A DNA stretch of 64,000 bases from Niabella yanshanensis (GTDB lineage: Bacteria > Bacteroidota > Bacteroidia > Chitinophagales > Chitinophagaceae): NCBI RefSeq assembly GCF_034424215.1, contig NZ_CP139960.1:1550001-1614000 (forward strand). Reading direction: 5' to 3'. Below are positions 1 to 9,915 of the stretch, piece after piece; the first letter of the stretch is position 1, and the number at the start of each line of letters is the position of its first letter. The position numbers and the translations under genes were made by a program. Under the pieces are notes generated by a model that did no database searches, had not been told where the DNA came from, and worked only from the letters and a program-made list of their open reading frames with translations.

Positions 1-1
1 T

Positions 2-184
2 GAAAGCTTCTACCGTATTAAAGAAACCGCTAACCAATCAGGAACGGGTATCGGACTTGCCCTAAGCCGCACCCTGGCAGAGATGCACAACGGTCACCTT
101 ACACTCAATACTGATATAAAGGATGCTAATGTATTTGTGCTCAAACTACCTGTTGATCCTAAAAACGAAACCGCTTTTAAATGA
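2..184 (+). CDS. Sensor histidine kinase, C-terminal end (partial)
   Basis: The last 60 codons of a protein that enters from the left edge. The segment GTGIGLALSRTLAEMHNG is the G2 box of a GHKL/HATPase_c ATP-binding domain, so this is the end of a histidine kinase. It overlaps the next gene by four bases (ATGA), which implies translational coupling to the response regulator that follows. The sensory part lies outside the window, so the signal it senses cannot be stated. In many Bacteroidota glycan loci kinase and regulator are fused as one hybrid protein; here they are two overlapping genes. Confidence 0.85.
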   Translation, partial: ESFYRIKETANQSGTGIGLALSRTLAEMHNGHLTLNTDIKDANVFVLKLPVDPKNETAFK

Positions 185-951
185 TGAAACCTGTTATACT
201 TTTAGTTGAAGACAATAAGGAAATATTGGAATTTATAGAAGCTAATCTTATTGACCAATACGAGATAAAGAAAACAACCAACGGTAAAGAAGCCCTTGAT
301 ATACTTAGAACCGAACTCATTGATCTAATCGTAAGTGATGTAATGATGCCGGTTATGGATGGATTCGAATTTTGCCGCATCATAAAATCTGACCTGGAAC
401 TGAGTCACCTGCCCTGTATATTGCTTACGGCTAAAAATACACTGCAGGCGAGGCTTCAGGGATTGGAACTGGGAGCAGATGTATATATAGAAAAGCCTTT
501 TTCTCCCAAGCATCTTAAAATGCAGATAGCCAGCCTGCTGGCCAACCGGAACAAAATTAAAAACTACTTTGCCAACTCTCCCGCGGCACACCTGAAGACC
601 ATTGCATACACGAAAGCCGATGAACGTTTTCTTGAAACTGTAAATCAAATTATTGAAGAACATTTGCAGGAACAGGAACTGGACGTAGACCGGCTGGCCC
701 GCTATATGAATATGAGCCGTACTACATTCTACCGGAAAATAAATGCCATTTCAAATCTTACACCGAACGACCTGATTAATGTAACAAGGTTGAAAAAAGC
801 CGCTGCTTTAATGGGTGAAGGATTTAACATCAACGAAGCGTCGGACCTGGTAGGCTATAACTCGCCCAAAATCTTCAGTAAAAACTTTGAAAAACAGTTC
901 GGCATGATACCTTCAGAATATATACACGAACATTTAAAAGGTAAAAGGTAA
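181..951 (+). CDS. Response regulator, receiver plus AraC-type HTH
   Basis: A 256-residue two-component regulator. Residues 1-120 form a receiver domain with the acidic pair E10/D11, phospho-acceptor D53 (in VSDVMMPVMDG), T83 and K105 (EKPF). Residues about 150-254 form an AraC-type double helix-turn-helix ending in the usual FSKNFEKQFGMIPSEYI signature. It starts at ATGA over the stop of the kinase gene. The same domain order is found at the C-terminus of hybrid two-component systems that control polysaccharide loci. The neighbouring hydrolase genes are therefore its probable targets, but that is inference; it converges on the GH2 gene. Confidence 0.92.
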   Translation: MMKPVILLVEDNKEILEFIEANLIDQYEIKKTTNGKEALDILRTELIDLIVSDVMMPVMDGFEFCRIIKSDLELSHLPCILLTAKNTLQARLQGLELGADVYIEKPFSPKHLKMQIASLLANRNKIKNYFANSPAAHLKTIAYTKADERFLETVNQIIEEHLQEQELDVDRLARYMNMSRTTFYRKINAISNLTPNDLINVTRLKKAAALMGEGFNINEASDLVGYNSPKIFSKNFEKQFGMIPSEYIHEHLKGKR

Positions 952-1020
952 TTAAACCGGACGGTGTTGCCTGCGCGCTGTTACTATTGTCTTTTCTCTC
1001 GTCTATTCTCGAATACTTTT

Positions 1021-3744
1021 TTATTTAAAAGAAACAGAAAGCTTTTTTTGTTCCTTATAGCCATATTGTTTGAGCAAAACGTCGGCTCCATTTGCCAGCT
1101 GGCCCGCAGTTGCTTCAATAGTCACCTGTTTTCTCTCCCCCGGCATTAACGTAAAATAATTATCAGACATTATAACAGGTAGAATCCGGGCTTTTGTTTT
1201 CCTGTCCACCAGCCTGATCCGGTTTCCGAAAGCAATTGTTTTTGAATGATTAGTGATCATCACAGTCAGCCGTCCGCTATCAGCAGCCGCCCGTCTCTCC
1301 TTTATTTCCAATGACATATTTGCTGACGGTAAATCATTTAGCGCTGTATAATCAAGTTCTTTTAATCCATTACGCCAATAAAAGTTATCAGCCAGTACAT
1401 TGCCCTTTCGATCCTTCAATTCCAATTTAATAAAATGCAGTGGGGAAAGGCGATCCAGGCTATTACTGCCAATGCGTGCATTATCCAAATTCAATGTAAA
1501 TGCCTCTTTGATATTACCCGCGGCTATATTCACATTTGCCACACTGGCATAGCCGGGTAAAGCTTTGCCATGTATATTATAAATAGTAGCAGTAGCGGTA
1601 AGATCCTTTATTTCTGATAACGTACTATTGATCACTTTTACCGCGTTATTGGCAGCATTCCATTGAATATGCACGGGTTCACAGGCTTTTTTGGCGCCCC
1701 AGTAAGCTCCTGTTGCATCGTAATAATAGTCGTAAGTCTGCCATACAAAAGAAGGGTATGCAGACTGGCTCATCCATATAATCAGCCCGGCAGCATCATT
1801 CCACATTTTATCGTTCCAGGCTTCATACATACCTTTCATCACTTCAATATTAAGGTACTGGGCCTTTTCACAAAACGCTTCCAGGCTTTGGGAGACACCA
1901 AACTGCGTATCAACCGATGCCTTATATTTTACGGGGTTAGCATTGGATGCCTCTTTTCCAAAAAAATGCCGGTTCCAAACCGTTGAGTCGGCATTTTTCA
2001 AGGCTTCATCCGAGGGTAACGGCCACCACTGATTTGCGGGAATAAATTGCTTTACACTTTCAAAATTCGGAAAGGTCGCCATTCCTATTTCGGAACGCAT
2101 ACCATATCCATGGTCGGTACCATAAGGATAGGCTGGTTTATTCCATGCAAGGTTACTGCCCGAGGTTTCGAAATGATGGCGAGGCGGCTGGTTGCCCCAC
2201 CAACCGCTACCAGACAACCCGTCCTGGTTGGAACTTGACTTATACATCCTGTCATTATGATCTTCCTGTGCTACAATAGCCCTAAGCCTGTCGTCCAGAG
2301 CGGGCTTGGGATGCGTTTCGTTGGCGCCGCACCACAGGGCAATACTTGGATGATTGCGCAAGCGCCTTACTTTATCCACCGCATTCGCAATAAAATCGCC
2401 ATCGCTGGCTACATCATTATAAGCTACATACAGCCAGAAGTCCTCCCACACCATGATTCCATACTTGTCGCAATACTCATAAAATTCATCATCAGTTACG
2501 CAACCAGTCCATGTCCTGATGATATTATAGTTCATGTCTTTATGCAGCTTTATTTTAGTCTCATATTCCTTTCCGTGACACCGCAATAAATATTCGCTCA
2601 TACCCCAGTTACCGCCTTTCAAATAGATTTTACGGCCATTAACCAGGAAATTCATCACCGGCCATCCTTTTTTATTTTTTACAAACTGGTACTCATATTT
2701 CCTGATGCCAAACGTAATTTCCCTGGTATCAGACACAACATTATCCGCGCTGCAGGTGAGTGTGCAGGTATATAAATTGGGATCGCCATAACCATTAGGC
2801 CACCATAATTTCGGATGATGCACAATCAGTTGTTCAAAATCTGCCTTATTAAACCGGATCGTGGACACCGATTGGGCGGGCACTCTTATCTTTTTAGAAA
2901 AAGTTATGTTGCCGGGATTAACAGTACCGGAAACGGTTACTTCTTTTTCGGTCATGGCGGTGTTTCTTATAGCCGATGACAGGAACAGGTAAGCATATTC
3001 ATCTGACTCTAACTGCGACCTCACCCAGGGATCCTCCATCACCACATCGCCGGTAATCTCAAGATATGCATTTCCGGTAATACCGGCCAGCCTGCCGGGC
3101 ACATAGGGCATCCAATCCCATCCGGCAGCAGCGAGATAAGTAGGACTTGCCGTTACACCAAAACCCTCTTTTGCGGTCCTGGTCTTTTTTTGATCGGCAT
3201 CCGTGATCAAAACAGCTACGGCATTGATACCCTCCTGATTCACAATTCCGGTTATGTCATATTTTGTCCGAAGCATGTGCCCGCTTACATCTTTTGTGGA
3301 GTGTGCGGTACCGGACAGCTTGACACCGTTGCAATAAAAGTCTGCATATCGATTGGTATTATCAAAATGAAGCCAAACACGCTGCCCCTGGTGATAAGAG
3401 GCCGGTAATTTAAATTCTGCCCGGTACCAGAAAGGCCGGTTAAAAAGAGATTCATCAACCTGGTAAATATTATCACTGTAATCAGGATTGGACACATGAC
3501 CGGCATTGACATAAGCAGTAAAGACAGTACCTGGAACCACGCCGGCTATATAATTTCGGAATGAGGCCCCGGGCGTTGATATTTTTTGCCCGTCAATACC
3601 TACTTCCGAAAGCGGTTTAATTTGCCAGGCAACCTTGTTATCGCTATTCAATGATATTTTTTCCTGCGCCCATGTGTGTTGGGATACCGCCAACAGCACC
3701 ATCGCCAACAAAACTCTTAGCATCATTTTTAGGTTTTGGATCAT
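1021..3744 (-). CDS. Glycoside hydrolase family 2, exo-glucosaminidase/endo-beta-mannosidase-like
   Basis: A 907-residue exported GH2 protein. A signal peptide covers residues about 1-26 (ending HTWAQ). The jelly-roll sugar-binding domain runs to about 230, the immunoglobulin-like domain to about 345, and the TIM barrel to about 700, followed by C-terminal beta domains. The acid/base is E476 in WCGANE and the likely nucleophile is E552 in SEIGM. The stretch YYYDATGAYWGAKKACEPVHIQW resembles exo-beta-D-glucosaminidases and mannosylglycoprotein endo-beta-mannosidases rather than beta-galactosidases. It is divergent from the GH38-like gene across a 100-bp spacer, so the two probably share a control region. 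Substrate is not proven; beta-linked GlcN or Man next to N-glycan-type structures is the best guess. Confidence 0.85.
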   Translation of the reverse strand: MIQNLKMMLRVLLAMVLLAVSQHTWAQEKISLNSDNKVAWQIKPLSEVGIDGQKISTPGASFRNYIAGVVPGTVFTAYVNAGHVSNPDYSDNIYQVDESLFNRPFWYRAEFKLPASYHQGQRVWLHFDNTNRYADFYCNGVKLSGTAHSTKDVSGHMLRTKYDITGIVNQEGINAVAVLITDADQKKTRTAKEGFGVTASPTYLAAAGWDWMPYVPGRLAGITGNAYLEITGDVVMEDPWVRSQLESDEYAYLFLSSAIRNTAMTEKEVTVSGTVNPGNITFSKKIRVPAQSVSTIRFNKADFEQLIVHHPKLWWPNGYGDPNLYTCTLTCSADNVVSDTREITFGIRKYEYQFVKNKKGWPVMNFLVNGRKIYLKGGNWGMSEYLLRCHGKEYETKIKLHKDMNYNIIRTWTGCVTDDEFYEYCDKYGIMVWEDFWLYVAYNDVASDGDFIANAVDKVRRLRNHPSIALWCGANETHPKPALDDRLRAIVAQEDHNDRMYKSSSNQDGLSGSGWWGNQPPRHHFETSGSNLAWNKPAYPYGTDHGYGMRSEIGMATFPNFESVKQFIPANQWWPLPSDEALKNADSTVWNRHFFGKEASNANPVKYKASVDTQFGVSQSLEAFCEKAQYLNIEVMKGMYEAWNDKMWNDAAGLIIWMSQSAYPSFVWQTYDYYYDATGAYWGAKKACEPVHIQWNAANNAVKVINSTLSEIKDLTATATIYNIHGKALPGYASVANVNIAAGNIKEAFTLNLDNARIGSNSLDRLSPLHFIKLELKDRKGNVLADNFYWRNGLKELDYTALNDLPSANMSLEIKERRAAADSGRLTVMITNHSKTIAFGNRIRLVDRKTKARILPVIMSDNYFTLMPGERKQVTIEATAGQLANGADVLLKQYGYKEQKKLSVSFK

Positions 3745-3845
3745 AGTACCTTTTTAAAAACTTTACCTCAATACATATGGAGGAAAACATTGCAAAAAGT
3801 TACTTTAGAGGGAGATTTTAGCAATTTGTATTCAAATTATTTTGT

Positions 3846-6404
3846 GTGAGACTTTTTTTGTCGTGTGTGATCATTTGTATTAGCTGCTGCGCGAAAGCGC
3901 AACCCCATAATGCTACCACTAATTATTTCGTGGATGGGTACCATGGCGGCATGTATGGCCATTATCCTTTATGGGTAACCCGCTTTATCGCAGATCATAT
4001 GGAGCAGCGTAAGGACTGGAAACTAAATTTAGAAATAGAGCCGGACACCTGGGACCTGGTAGCGCTAAAAGACCCGGTAAATTATCAGCGTCTCAAAACC
4101 CTGATCAATGATTCGACGCATGAAGCTGTAGCAGAATATGTAAACCCAACTTACGCCCAAAGCTATTTGTTTAACAGCTCCGTTGAAAGCACTATCCGGC
4201 AATTTCAATATGGGATGGAAAAATTAAAACAACATTTTCCACTCATACGCTTTACCACTTATTCTTCTGAGGAACCCTGCTTTACGTCGGCCCTGCCTCA
4301 AATATTGCAGTCGCTGGGCATCAGCAACGCTTCATTAAAAAACCCTAACACCTGCTGGGGCGGCTACGTTAGGGCTTATGGCGGTCAACTATTGAATTGG
4401 GTGGGCCCTGATGGATCATCCGTGAAAACAGTACCCAGGTATAGCTCGGAATCTCTGGTAGATGGATCCACATGGCAAACTATAGCCTGGAATCACTCCG
4501 AACAATATCTTAATTCGGCGCGTCAGCAGGGCATAGAGTATCCCGTTGGCATGTGTCTTCAGGATGCCGGCTGGAAGAATGGCCCCTGGCTGAATCATCA
4601 GAAATCGGCCGCGACCGCATATACAACCTGGCGTAGTTACTTTAACCTTTTGAACAGCGCAACAAATATTGAGAATTGGCGGCTTAGCCAGGAAGATATA
4701 AAAGTGAGCCTGGTTTGGGGTGCTCAAATTCTTCAACGCATAGCACAGCAGGTACGCGTTGCTGAAAATAAAATAAAAATAGCCGAGAAAACTGCTGCCC
4801 TTGCCCGCTTTTACCGCGGAACTCCCTATCCTAAAGCATTACTGGACAGCGCATGGAAAAATATTTTATTGGCTCAACACCATGACTGCTGGATTGTTCC
4901 GTACAACAAATTGAACAAAAAGACCTGGGCTGAAAATGTAGCAGATTGGACAACAAAAGCCGACCAGATCTCGGATAGCCTTACACAACAATCTTTAAGG
5001 CGCTTAGCACCGGTCTCCTCTTCCGGAAGCCATCAAACAATAACAGTTTATAATCCCACTTCAGTTAGCAGGGACGAAGTGGTTTCATTTAAAATGTCTC
5101 CCTCAACAGAACAGTTTGTTACCGTTGAGTACGAAGGTAAGAAAATCCCCAGCCAGGTGATAAAGTATCAGAACCCTGGGAATATACTGCTCTTTAAAGC
5201 AAAAGTACCTGCATTGGGAAGCAGTATCTACACCCTGGTGCCCGGCACAAAAACAAATACGGCCGGTGACGCATCCATTGCCCGCGATAAAGATGGTGAT
5301 TACATTTTAAAAACGGATTTATACGAGCTGATTGTAGATTCAAAACGTGGTAATATCAGGCAGCTTACAGCCAAAGCGCTCAATAACAAAAACTTTATAG
5401 CACCGGGTGAAGATAATTTCAATACCCTTCGCGGTTTTTTTTACAAAAACAATAAGTTCAGTTATAGTTTCGAGGAGTGCCCGAAAATAACTATCCTCCA
5501 AAACGGTCCCCTGCAAATTAAATTATTGATCGAAGGAAAGATCAATAATAACCGGTACAGCCAGACGCTGCAGCTTCAAAATGGCGAAAAAAGAATCGAC
5601 CTTAATCTTTGTATCGACTATGAAAAAGAAACAGGAATTGGCGATGGCTTTAAGCAGGGCGGAGGCTACAAGGCCGAAGACTATCGCAAAGCATTCTATA
5701 ACGATACCAGCAAACTGCTGGTACGCTTCCCTTTCAACTTGCACAACCAACGAGTTTACAAAGATGCGCCGCTGGACGTGACTGAAAGTGAGCTGGACAA
5801 CACCTTTTACAACAGGTGGGACAAAATAAAGAACAATGTTCTGTTCAATTGGGTAGATATCACTGACGCTGAAAAAAAATATGGCATCGCATTATTGTCT
5901 GATCATGTAACCAGTTATTCGCATGGCGCCCATTTTCCCTTATCACTTACCGTGCAATATGCCGGTGTTGGCCTATGGGGCCGAAATTACACTACGCCGC
6001 ATACAACCAGTATACGGTATGCTTTGATCCCACATTCCGGCGACTGGCAGAAGGCTAACCTCAATACAGAAACACTGCTATGGAATGAGCCATTAATTAC
6101 CAGCAAAAATGCCCCCTCGAAACCTTCAGACCCCTTTGTCCACCGTATGGATCCAGGCCTGGAAATAAGTGCTATGTATTATAAAAACGACGACTTGTAT
6201 ATCAGGGTGATGAACACAGGATCAACGGGTATCCATCATAAGGTATCTTTTAACATCAGCGCAGACAAACTGCATTTTGTTGAGCTGGATGACAGGATCG
6301 TAAAATCAATACAGCCCGATTCCGGCAAACGGATCAGCTTTAATTGTGATATTCCCCTGTTTGGTTTTAAAACAATAAAGATGACGCATGCAAAACCCTT
6401 TTAA
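3846..6404 (+). CDS. GH38-like (alpha-mannosidase fold) exported protein
   Basis: An 852-residue protein with a signal peptide (cleavage near CAKAQ, residue 19). Start is GTG; an in-frame stop lies 24 bp upstream. The N-terminal part resembles the GH38 barrel. The usual first motif (HNDxGW-like) is replaced by GYHGGMYGHYP at 31-41, and the nucleophile motif (DPFG-like) by SEEPCF at 141-146. HHD at 345-347 matches the GH38 middle-domain motif, and beta-sandwich domains fill the C-terminal half. It belongs to a glycan-active GH38-related group, but the altered catalytic motifs mean that alpha-mannosidase activity should not be assumed. It overlaps or nearly abuts the GH78-like gene, so the two are one transcription unit. 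Confidence 0.75.
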   Translation: MRLFLSCVIICISCCAKAQPHNATTNYFVDGYHGGMYGHYPLWVTRFIADHMEQRKDWKLNLEIEPDTWDLVALKDPVNYQRLKTLINDSTHEAVAEYVNPTYAQSYLFNSSVESTIRQFQYGMEKLKQHFPLIRFTTYSSEEPCFTSALPQILQSLGISNASLKNPNTCWGGYVRAYGGQLLNWVGPDGSSVKTVPRYSSESLVDGSTWQTIAWNHSEQYLNSARQQGIEYPVGMCLQDAGWKNGPWLNHQKSAATAYTTWRSYFNLLNSATNIENWRLSQEDIKVSLVWGAQILQRIAQQVRVAENKIKIAEKTAALARFYRGTPYPKALLDSAWKNILLAQHHDCWIVPYNKLNKKTWAENVADWTTKADQISDSLTQQSLRRLAPVSSSGSHQTITVYNPTSVSRDEVVSFKMSPSTEQFVTVEYEGKKIPSQVIKYQNPGNILLFKAKVPALGSSIYTLVPGTKTNTAGDASIARDKDGDYILKTDLYELIVDSKRGNIRQLTAKALNNKNFIAPGEDNFNTLRGFFYKNNKFSYSFEECPKITILQNGPLQIKLLIEGKINNNRYSQTLQLQNGEKRIDLNLCIDYEKETGIGDGFKQGGGYKAEDYRKAFYNDTSKLLVRFPFNLHNQRVYKDAPLDVTESELDNTFYNRWDKIKNNVLFNWVDITDAEKKYGIALLSDHVTSYSHGAHFPLSLTVQYAGVGLWGRNYTTPHTTSIRYALIPHSGDWQKANLNTETLLWNEPLITSKNAPSKPSDPFVHRMDPGLEISAMYYKNDDLYIRVMNTGSTGIHHKVSFNISADKLHFVELDDRIVKSIQPDSGKRISFNCDIPLFGFKTIKMTHAKPF

Positions 6405-6414
6405 AGCTATTACA

Positions 6415-8781
6415 ATGATGTGCAAATACATTTTGGCAACAACCCTCATTTTATTTTTTTCGTCTAACAATAGCTATTCTTCCACCCCACCTGAGCGATT
6501 TGAGTGGAATGCGAAATGGATCGCATGCAGCGCCGACGAGGGCCTGCAATATGGAGCTTACTATTTTCGTAAAAAAATAAACCTGCAGGCAAAACCCACA
6601 TCATTTATTGTAAATCTGTCAGCAGATAACCAGTATAAACTATATGTAAACGATTCGCTCGTATCTGTGGGACCGGCCAGGGGCAATTTAAATAACTGGT
6701 ATTACGAAACGGTAGATTTATCCCCCTATCTTAAAGCAGGCGACAACCAGGTGGCCGCATTGGTGTACAACGAAGCACAATACCGTCCGGAAGCCCAAAT
6801 AACATTGCGCACGGCTTTTATACTACAGGGCAACAGCACCAAAGAAGATATTCTAAACACCAATGAAAGCTGGAAATGCATCAGGGACGATGCATTCAAG
6901 CCTATTCCCGGCTTTTATTTCGCTGCAAGCAAAGGTCAGTTGGTAGATATGAATAAAACGATTGCAGGATGGGAAACCACCGGGCTGGATGATCGTAGAT
7001 GGCCGGCAGCCGCAGTGCTTTTTGATGGCAAATTAAAAGGCATGTCCGACGGATTTGCGTGGAGCCTGACTGCTTCAATTATTCCAGCCAGAGAAAGGCA
7101 CCATGAAAGGATCGCTTTGCTTAGAAGCGTTGAGGGCATGAAAACTTCCAGTAACTTTCCATCTATAAAATCAGACCAGGTAGTTCCAGCCAATACGACA
7201 GCCGTTTTATTGCTCGACCAGTCTTACCTTACGAATGCATTCCTGACCTTACAATTTAGCGGTGGAAAAAATGCGGGTATCTCCATCAGCTATGCTGAAT
7301 CGTTATTTGATGATATCGATAAGTTCGGTATGCGCAAAAGCAACAGGAATGAAATAGATGGGAAGGACTTCTCCGGACGAAAGGACAGTATTATTTCGAA
7401 TGGCAATAGCGGGCAAATATTCACACCGTTTAATTTCAGAACCTACCGATATATCAGGCTATTAATTAAAACCGGTGACGATCCCCTTGTAATCAATGAT
7501 ATTTATGGCTTATACACGGCTTACCCCTTTAAGCAAAATGCAAGGTTTGTCAGTAATAGCGATACATTACAGCAAATACTGGACATTGGATGGCGAACCT
7601 GCCGTTTAAATGCCTACGACACTTATACCGATTGCCCTTATTACGAACAACTGCAATACATAGGCGACACCAGGATACAGGCGATGATATCGTACTACTA
7701 TAGCGGAGACGACCGGCTGGCAAAGCACGCCTTAAACCTTATCGATAATTCGCGGTTGCCGGAAGGCATTACCCAAAGCAGATATCCAACACATGGCACC
7801 CAAATCATCTCCACTTTCTCACTGTGGTATATCGGTATGTTACACGATTTCTGGTATTATCGCAATGATCCAAAGTTTGTTCAGCAAAAACTGATGGGGG
7901 TAAGAGCCATATTACATTTTTTTGAAAATTACCAGAATGCGGACGGCTCGTTGCAGCATACACCCTACTGGACTTTTGTAGATTGGGCCAACGGCGCAGA
8001 CTGGTTTGTGGGCGCTCCCCCAAAAGGAAAAGACGGCAGCTCTTCTATTATCGACCTGCAGCTTCTTTGGGCTTATCAGTGGGCGATGGAAATGGAACAA
8101 CAACTGGGGGTTTCCTACTATGCCAGCTTCTACCGCCAAAAAGCGGAACAGCTAAAAGCAACTATTAAAACTAAATACTGGGACGCCACTAAAATGCTAT
8201 TTGCAGACACCCCGGACAAAACAAGATTTTCGCAACATGCAAATACCCTGGCCATTCTTACCGGTACAGCAAATGAAAAAGACTACGAAAACATATCCCG
8301 TCAACTACTCAGTAACACCGCACTTACCCAATGCACGATTTACTTCAAATATTATCTGCACATGGCTTTGGTAAAATCAGGTAAAGGAAATGGATATCTG
8401 GACTGGCTCGACGTTTGGCGCGACAACATAAAAATGGGCCTCACTACCTGGGCTGAGATCTCCGACCTATACACTTCCCGGTCTGACTGCCATGCCTGGG
8501 GAAGTAGCCCCAATATTGAGTTCTTCAGAACCGTCCTGGGCATCGACAGTGACGCGCCGGGATTTCAAAAAATTAAAATAGTGCCTCACCTGGGCAACCT
8601 TACCAATGTTAGTGGCGAAATCCCGCATCCTGCTGGAAAGATAAAAGCTTCCTATCAGTTAAAGAGCAAACAATGGACTATAGCGGTTACCATTCCACCT
8701 GGCATCAAAGGCCGGTTCGTGTGGGGCGGAAAAAGCTATCCGCTCACAAAAGAAACCACCCATTTAAGACTGATTAAGTAA
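6415..8781 (+). CDS. GH78-like alpha-L-rhamnosidase
   Basis: About 788 residues from ATG 6415 (MMCKYILATT, a good signal peptide). An upstream ATG at 6388 would add nine residues and overlap the GH38-like gene. The N-terminal part (about 40-230) has the beta-sandwich pattern of rhamnosidase accessory domains (ADNQYKLYVNDSLVSVGPARG). An (alpha/alpha)6 barrel starts near residue 390, with TDCPYYEQLQYIGDTR equivalent to the DCPxRxE..GD active-site stretch of GH78. The RE of classical enzymes is YE here, so specificity may differ. It is exported, probably periplasmic, and co-transcribed with the GH38-like gene. Likely role: removal of terminal alpha-L-rhamnose or a related deoxysugar from a complex glycan. 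Confidence 0.8.
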   Translation: MMCKYILATTLILFFSSNNSYSSTPPERFEWNAKWIACSADEGLQYGAYYFRKKINLQAKPTSFIVNLSADNQYKLYVNDSLVSVGPARGNLNNWYYETVDLSPYLKAGDNQVAALVYNEAQYRPEAQITLRTAFILQGNSTKEDILNTNESWKCIRDDAFKPIPGFYFAASKGQLVDMNKTIAGWETTGLDDRRWPAAAVLFDGKLKGMSDGFAWSLTASIIPARERHHERIALLRSVEGMKTSSNFPSIKSDQVVPANTTAVLLLDQSYLTNAFLTLQFSGGKNAGISISYAESLFDDIDKFGMRKSNRNEIDGKDFSGRKDSIISNGNSGQIFTPFNFRTYRYIRLLIKTGDDPLVINDIYGLYTAYPFKQNARFVSNSDTLQQILDIGWRTCRLNAYDTYTDCPYYEQLQYIGDTRIQAMISYYYSGDDRLAKHALNLIDNSRLPEGITQSRYPTHGTQIISTFSLWYIGMLHDFWYYRNDPKFVQQKLMGVRAILHFFENYQNADGSLQHTPYWTFVDWANGADWFVGAPPKGKDGSSSIIDLQLLWAYQWAMEMEQQLGVSYYASFYRQKAEQLKATIKTKYWDATKMLFADTPDKTRFSQHANTLAILTGTANEKDYENISRQLLSNTALTQCTIYFKYYLHMALVKSGKGNGYLDWLDVWRDNIKMGLTTWAEISDLYTSRSDCHAWGSSPNIEFFRTVLGIDSDAPGFQKIKIVPHLGNLTNVSGEIPHPAGKIKASYQLKSKQWTIAVTIPPGIKGRFVWGGKSYPLTKETTHLRLIK

Positions 8782-9397
8782 TCAGCCCGATAGATTTTGT
8801 TATATAGCGAATAGCAGGGACCGGGCAGCTTTTGATATCTTATCAGTGTAAACCTAAAGAACGTTCATCCGGTTAAAATTCTTAAAGGCCCGTGAGGTGG
8901 CGGTTATCTTTTCGTTTATGATTTTTACATACCCGTCATCATACGCCAGAATGTTTTCTTTAAACTCATGAGTAGGTATATAGCGTGCACCTGTTGCTTG
9001 TTTTTTCAATTATTAATTCTGCTTGCTTGACTTTGATACTTGCGAGGGCTCCTTATTATGTTGCTGCTCTAAAGCTATTTTTTGGCTTAGCGTACAAATA
9101 ACTGGTGAATGGGACATGTTTCAGCCCGTATATGTTATCCAAATAAGATACAAAATCTTTACGCAGAGATAATAGCCGGCTGTATGTCATCGCACGGGTA
9201 TCAGACATCCAAAGAAATCTTTGATCTTTAAATATTCTATCGTGCCCCAAACGGGACAAAATCAGTTATACACTTCGCCTATCATTATGGCAAAGGCGGC
9301 ACCTAAACCCAATTGGGGATCAAATATTACATGACAAAATGTGTCAAACGTATCGCAATCTTTAAGGGAACGGAGTACTATGCTCCTTTTTCAAGTG
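8782..9397. other. Gene-poor tract with decayed coding fragments
   Basis: No intact gene is visible in these 616 bp. On the minus strand, 8870-9000 reads without a stop as a fragment containing EFKENILAYDDGYVKIINEK. Positions 9056-9340 hold two further minus-strand fragments in different frames (one reads DPQLGLGAAFAIMIGEVYN before a stop). None is long enough to assign to a family. Together with the TolC-like pseudogene that follows, this looks like an eroded gene cluster rather than functional spacer. Confidence 0.5.
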
Positions 9398-9737
9398 CAG
9401 CACGAAGGCGCCAGTGCGGAATACTTTGCGCAACTTGAAAACCTGGAAGCGCTAAAGACCCGCATTATTGTACAAGTTGCTCAGCCTACTATAACCTCAT
9501 TAGTTTGGCTGAGCAACTCAATATTGCCCGTCAAAAATTGCGCTTAGCGATAGCACTTTGACCATGTTGCGACTGCAATTTAATGCGGGGCAAATCAATT
9601 CGCTTGCTGTAGAACAGGCAGAAGCACAAAAAAGACTGCCGAGCTGATTCTACCACTTTACAAGACAAAACATTACGGTTCAGGAAAGTGCGTTGAGCAT
9701 CTTATGCGGTAGCTACCCCGCTGTGCTTGAACAATAA
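9398..9737 (+). pseudogene. TolC/OprM-family outer-membrane efflux protein remnant
   Basis: A C-terminal fragment of a TolC-family outer-membrane channel broken into at least four frames. In order, the frames read AEYFAQLENLEALKTRI, then (after a one-base loss near 9485) AYYNLISLAEQLNIARQKLRL, then STLTMLRLQFNAGQINSLAV, then TAELILPL, then NITVQESALSILCGSYPAVL before TAA at 9735. The heptad-like LxxLxx pattern and the QAYYNLISLAEQL block are typical of RND efflux outer-membrane lipoproteins. The 5' two thirds of the gene is missing. No inner-membrane or adaptor subunit is seen beside it. Confidence 0.7.
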
Positions 9738-9915
9738 AAAATACGTATTGAAGCTAATGAAGGGACCGCCTCAAAAAAAAATAATTGTAAAAAGGACAAA
9801 AAATAATTTTTTAGGTTAATTTTAGGGAGTTCCTTGCTCATTGCATTTACATTATAAAGTGCATCGTGAGCAGATTAGATTGCTTATAATAATTTGTCGC
9901 CAATTCCAAATACTG

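Noticed and set aside
953-1020. Weak resemblance between the spacer after the response regulator and the spacer at 34405-34450 (both with GCGCGCT..TACTATTG and TC-rich tails)
   Set aside because: The similarity is short and interrupted, so I could not distinguish it from chance in AT/TC-rich spacer.
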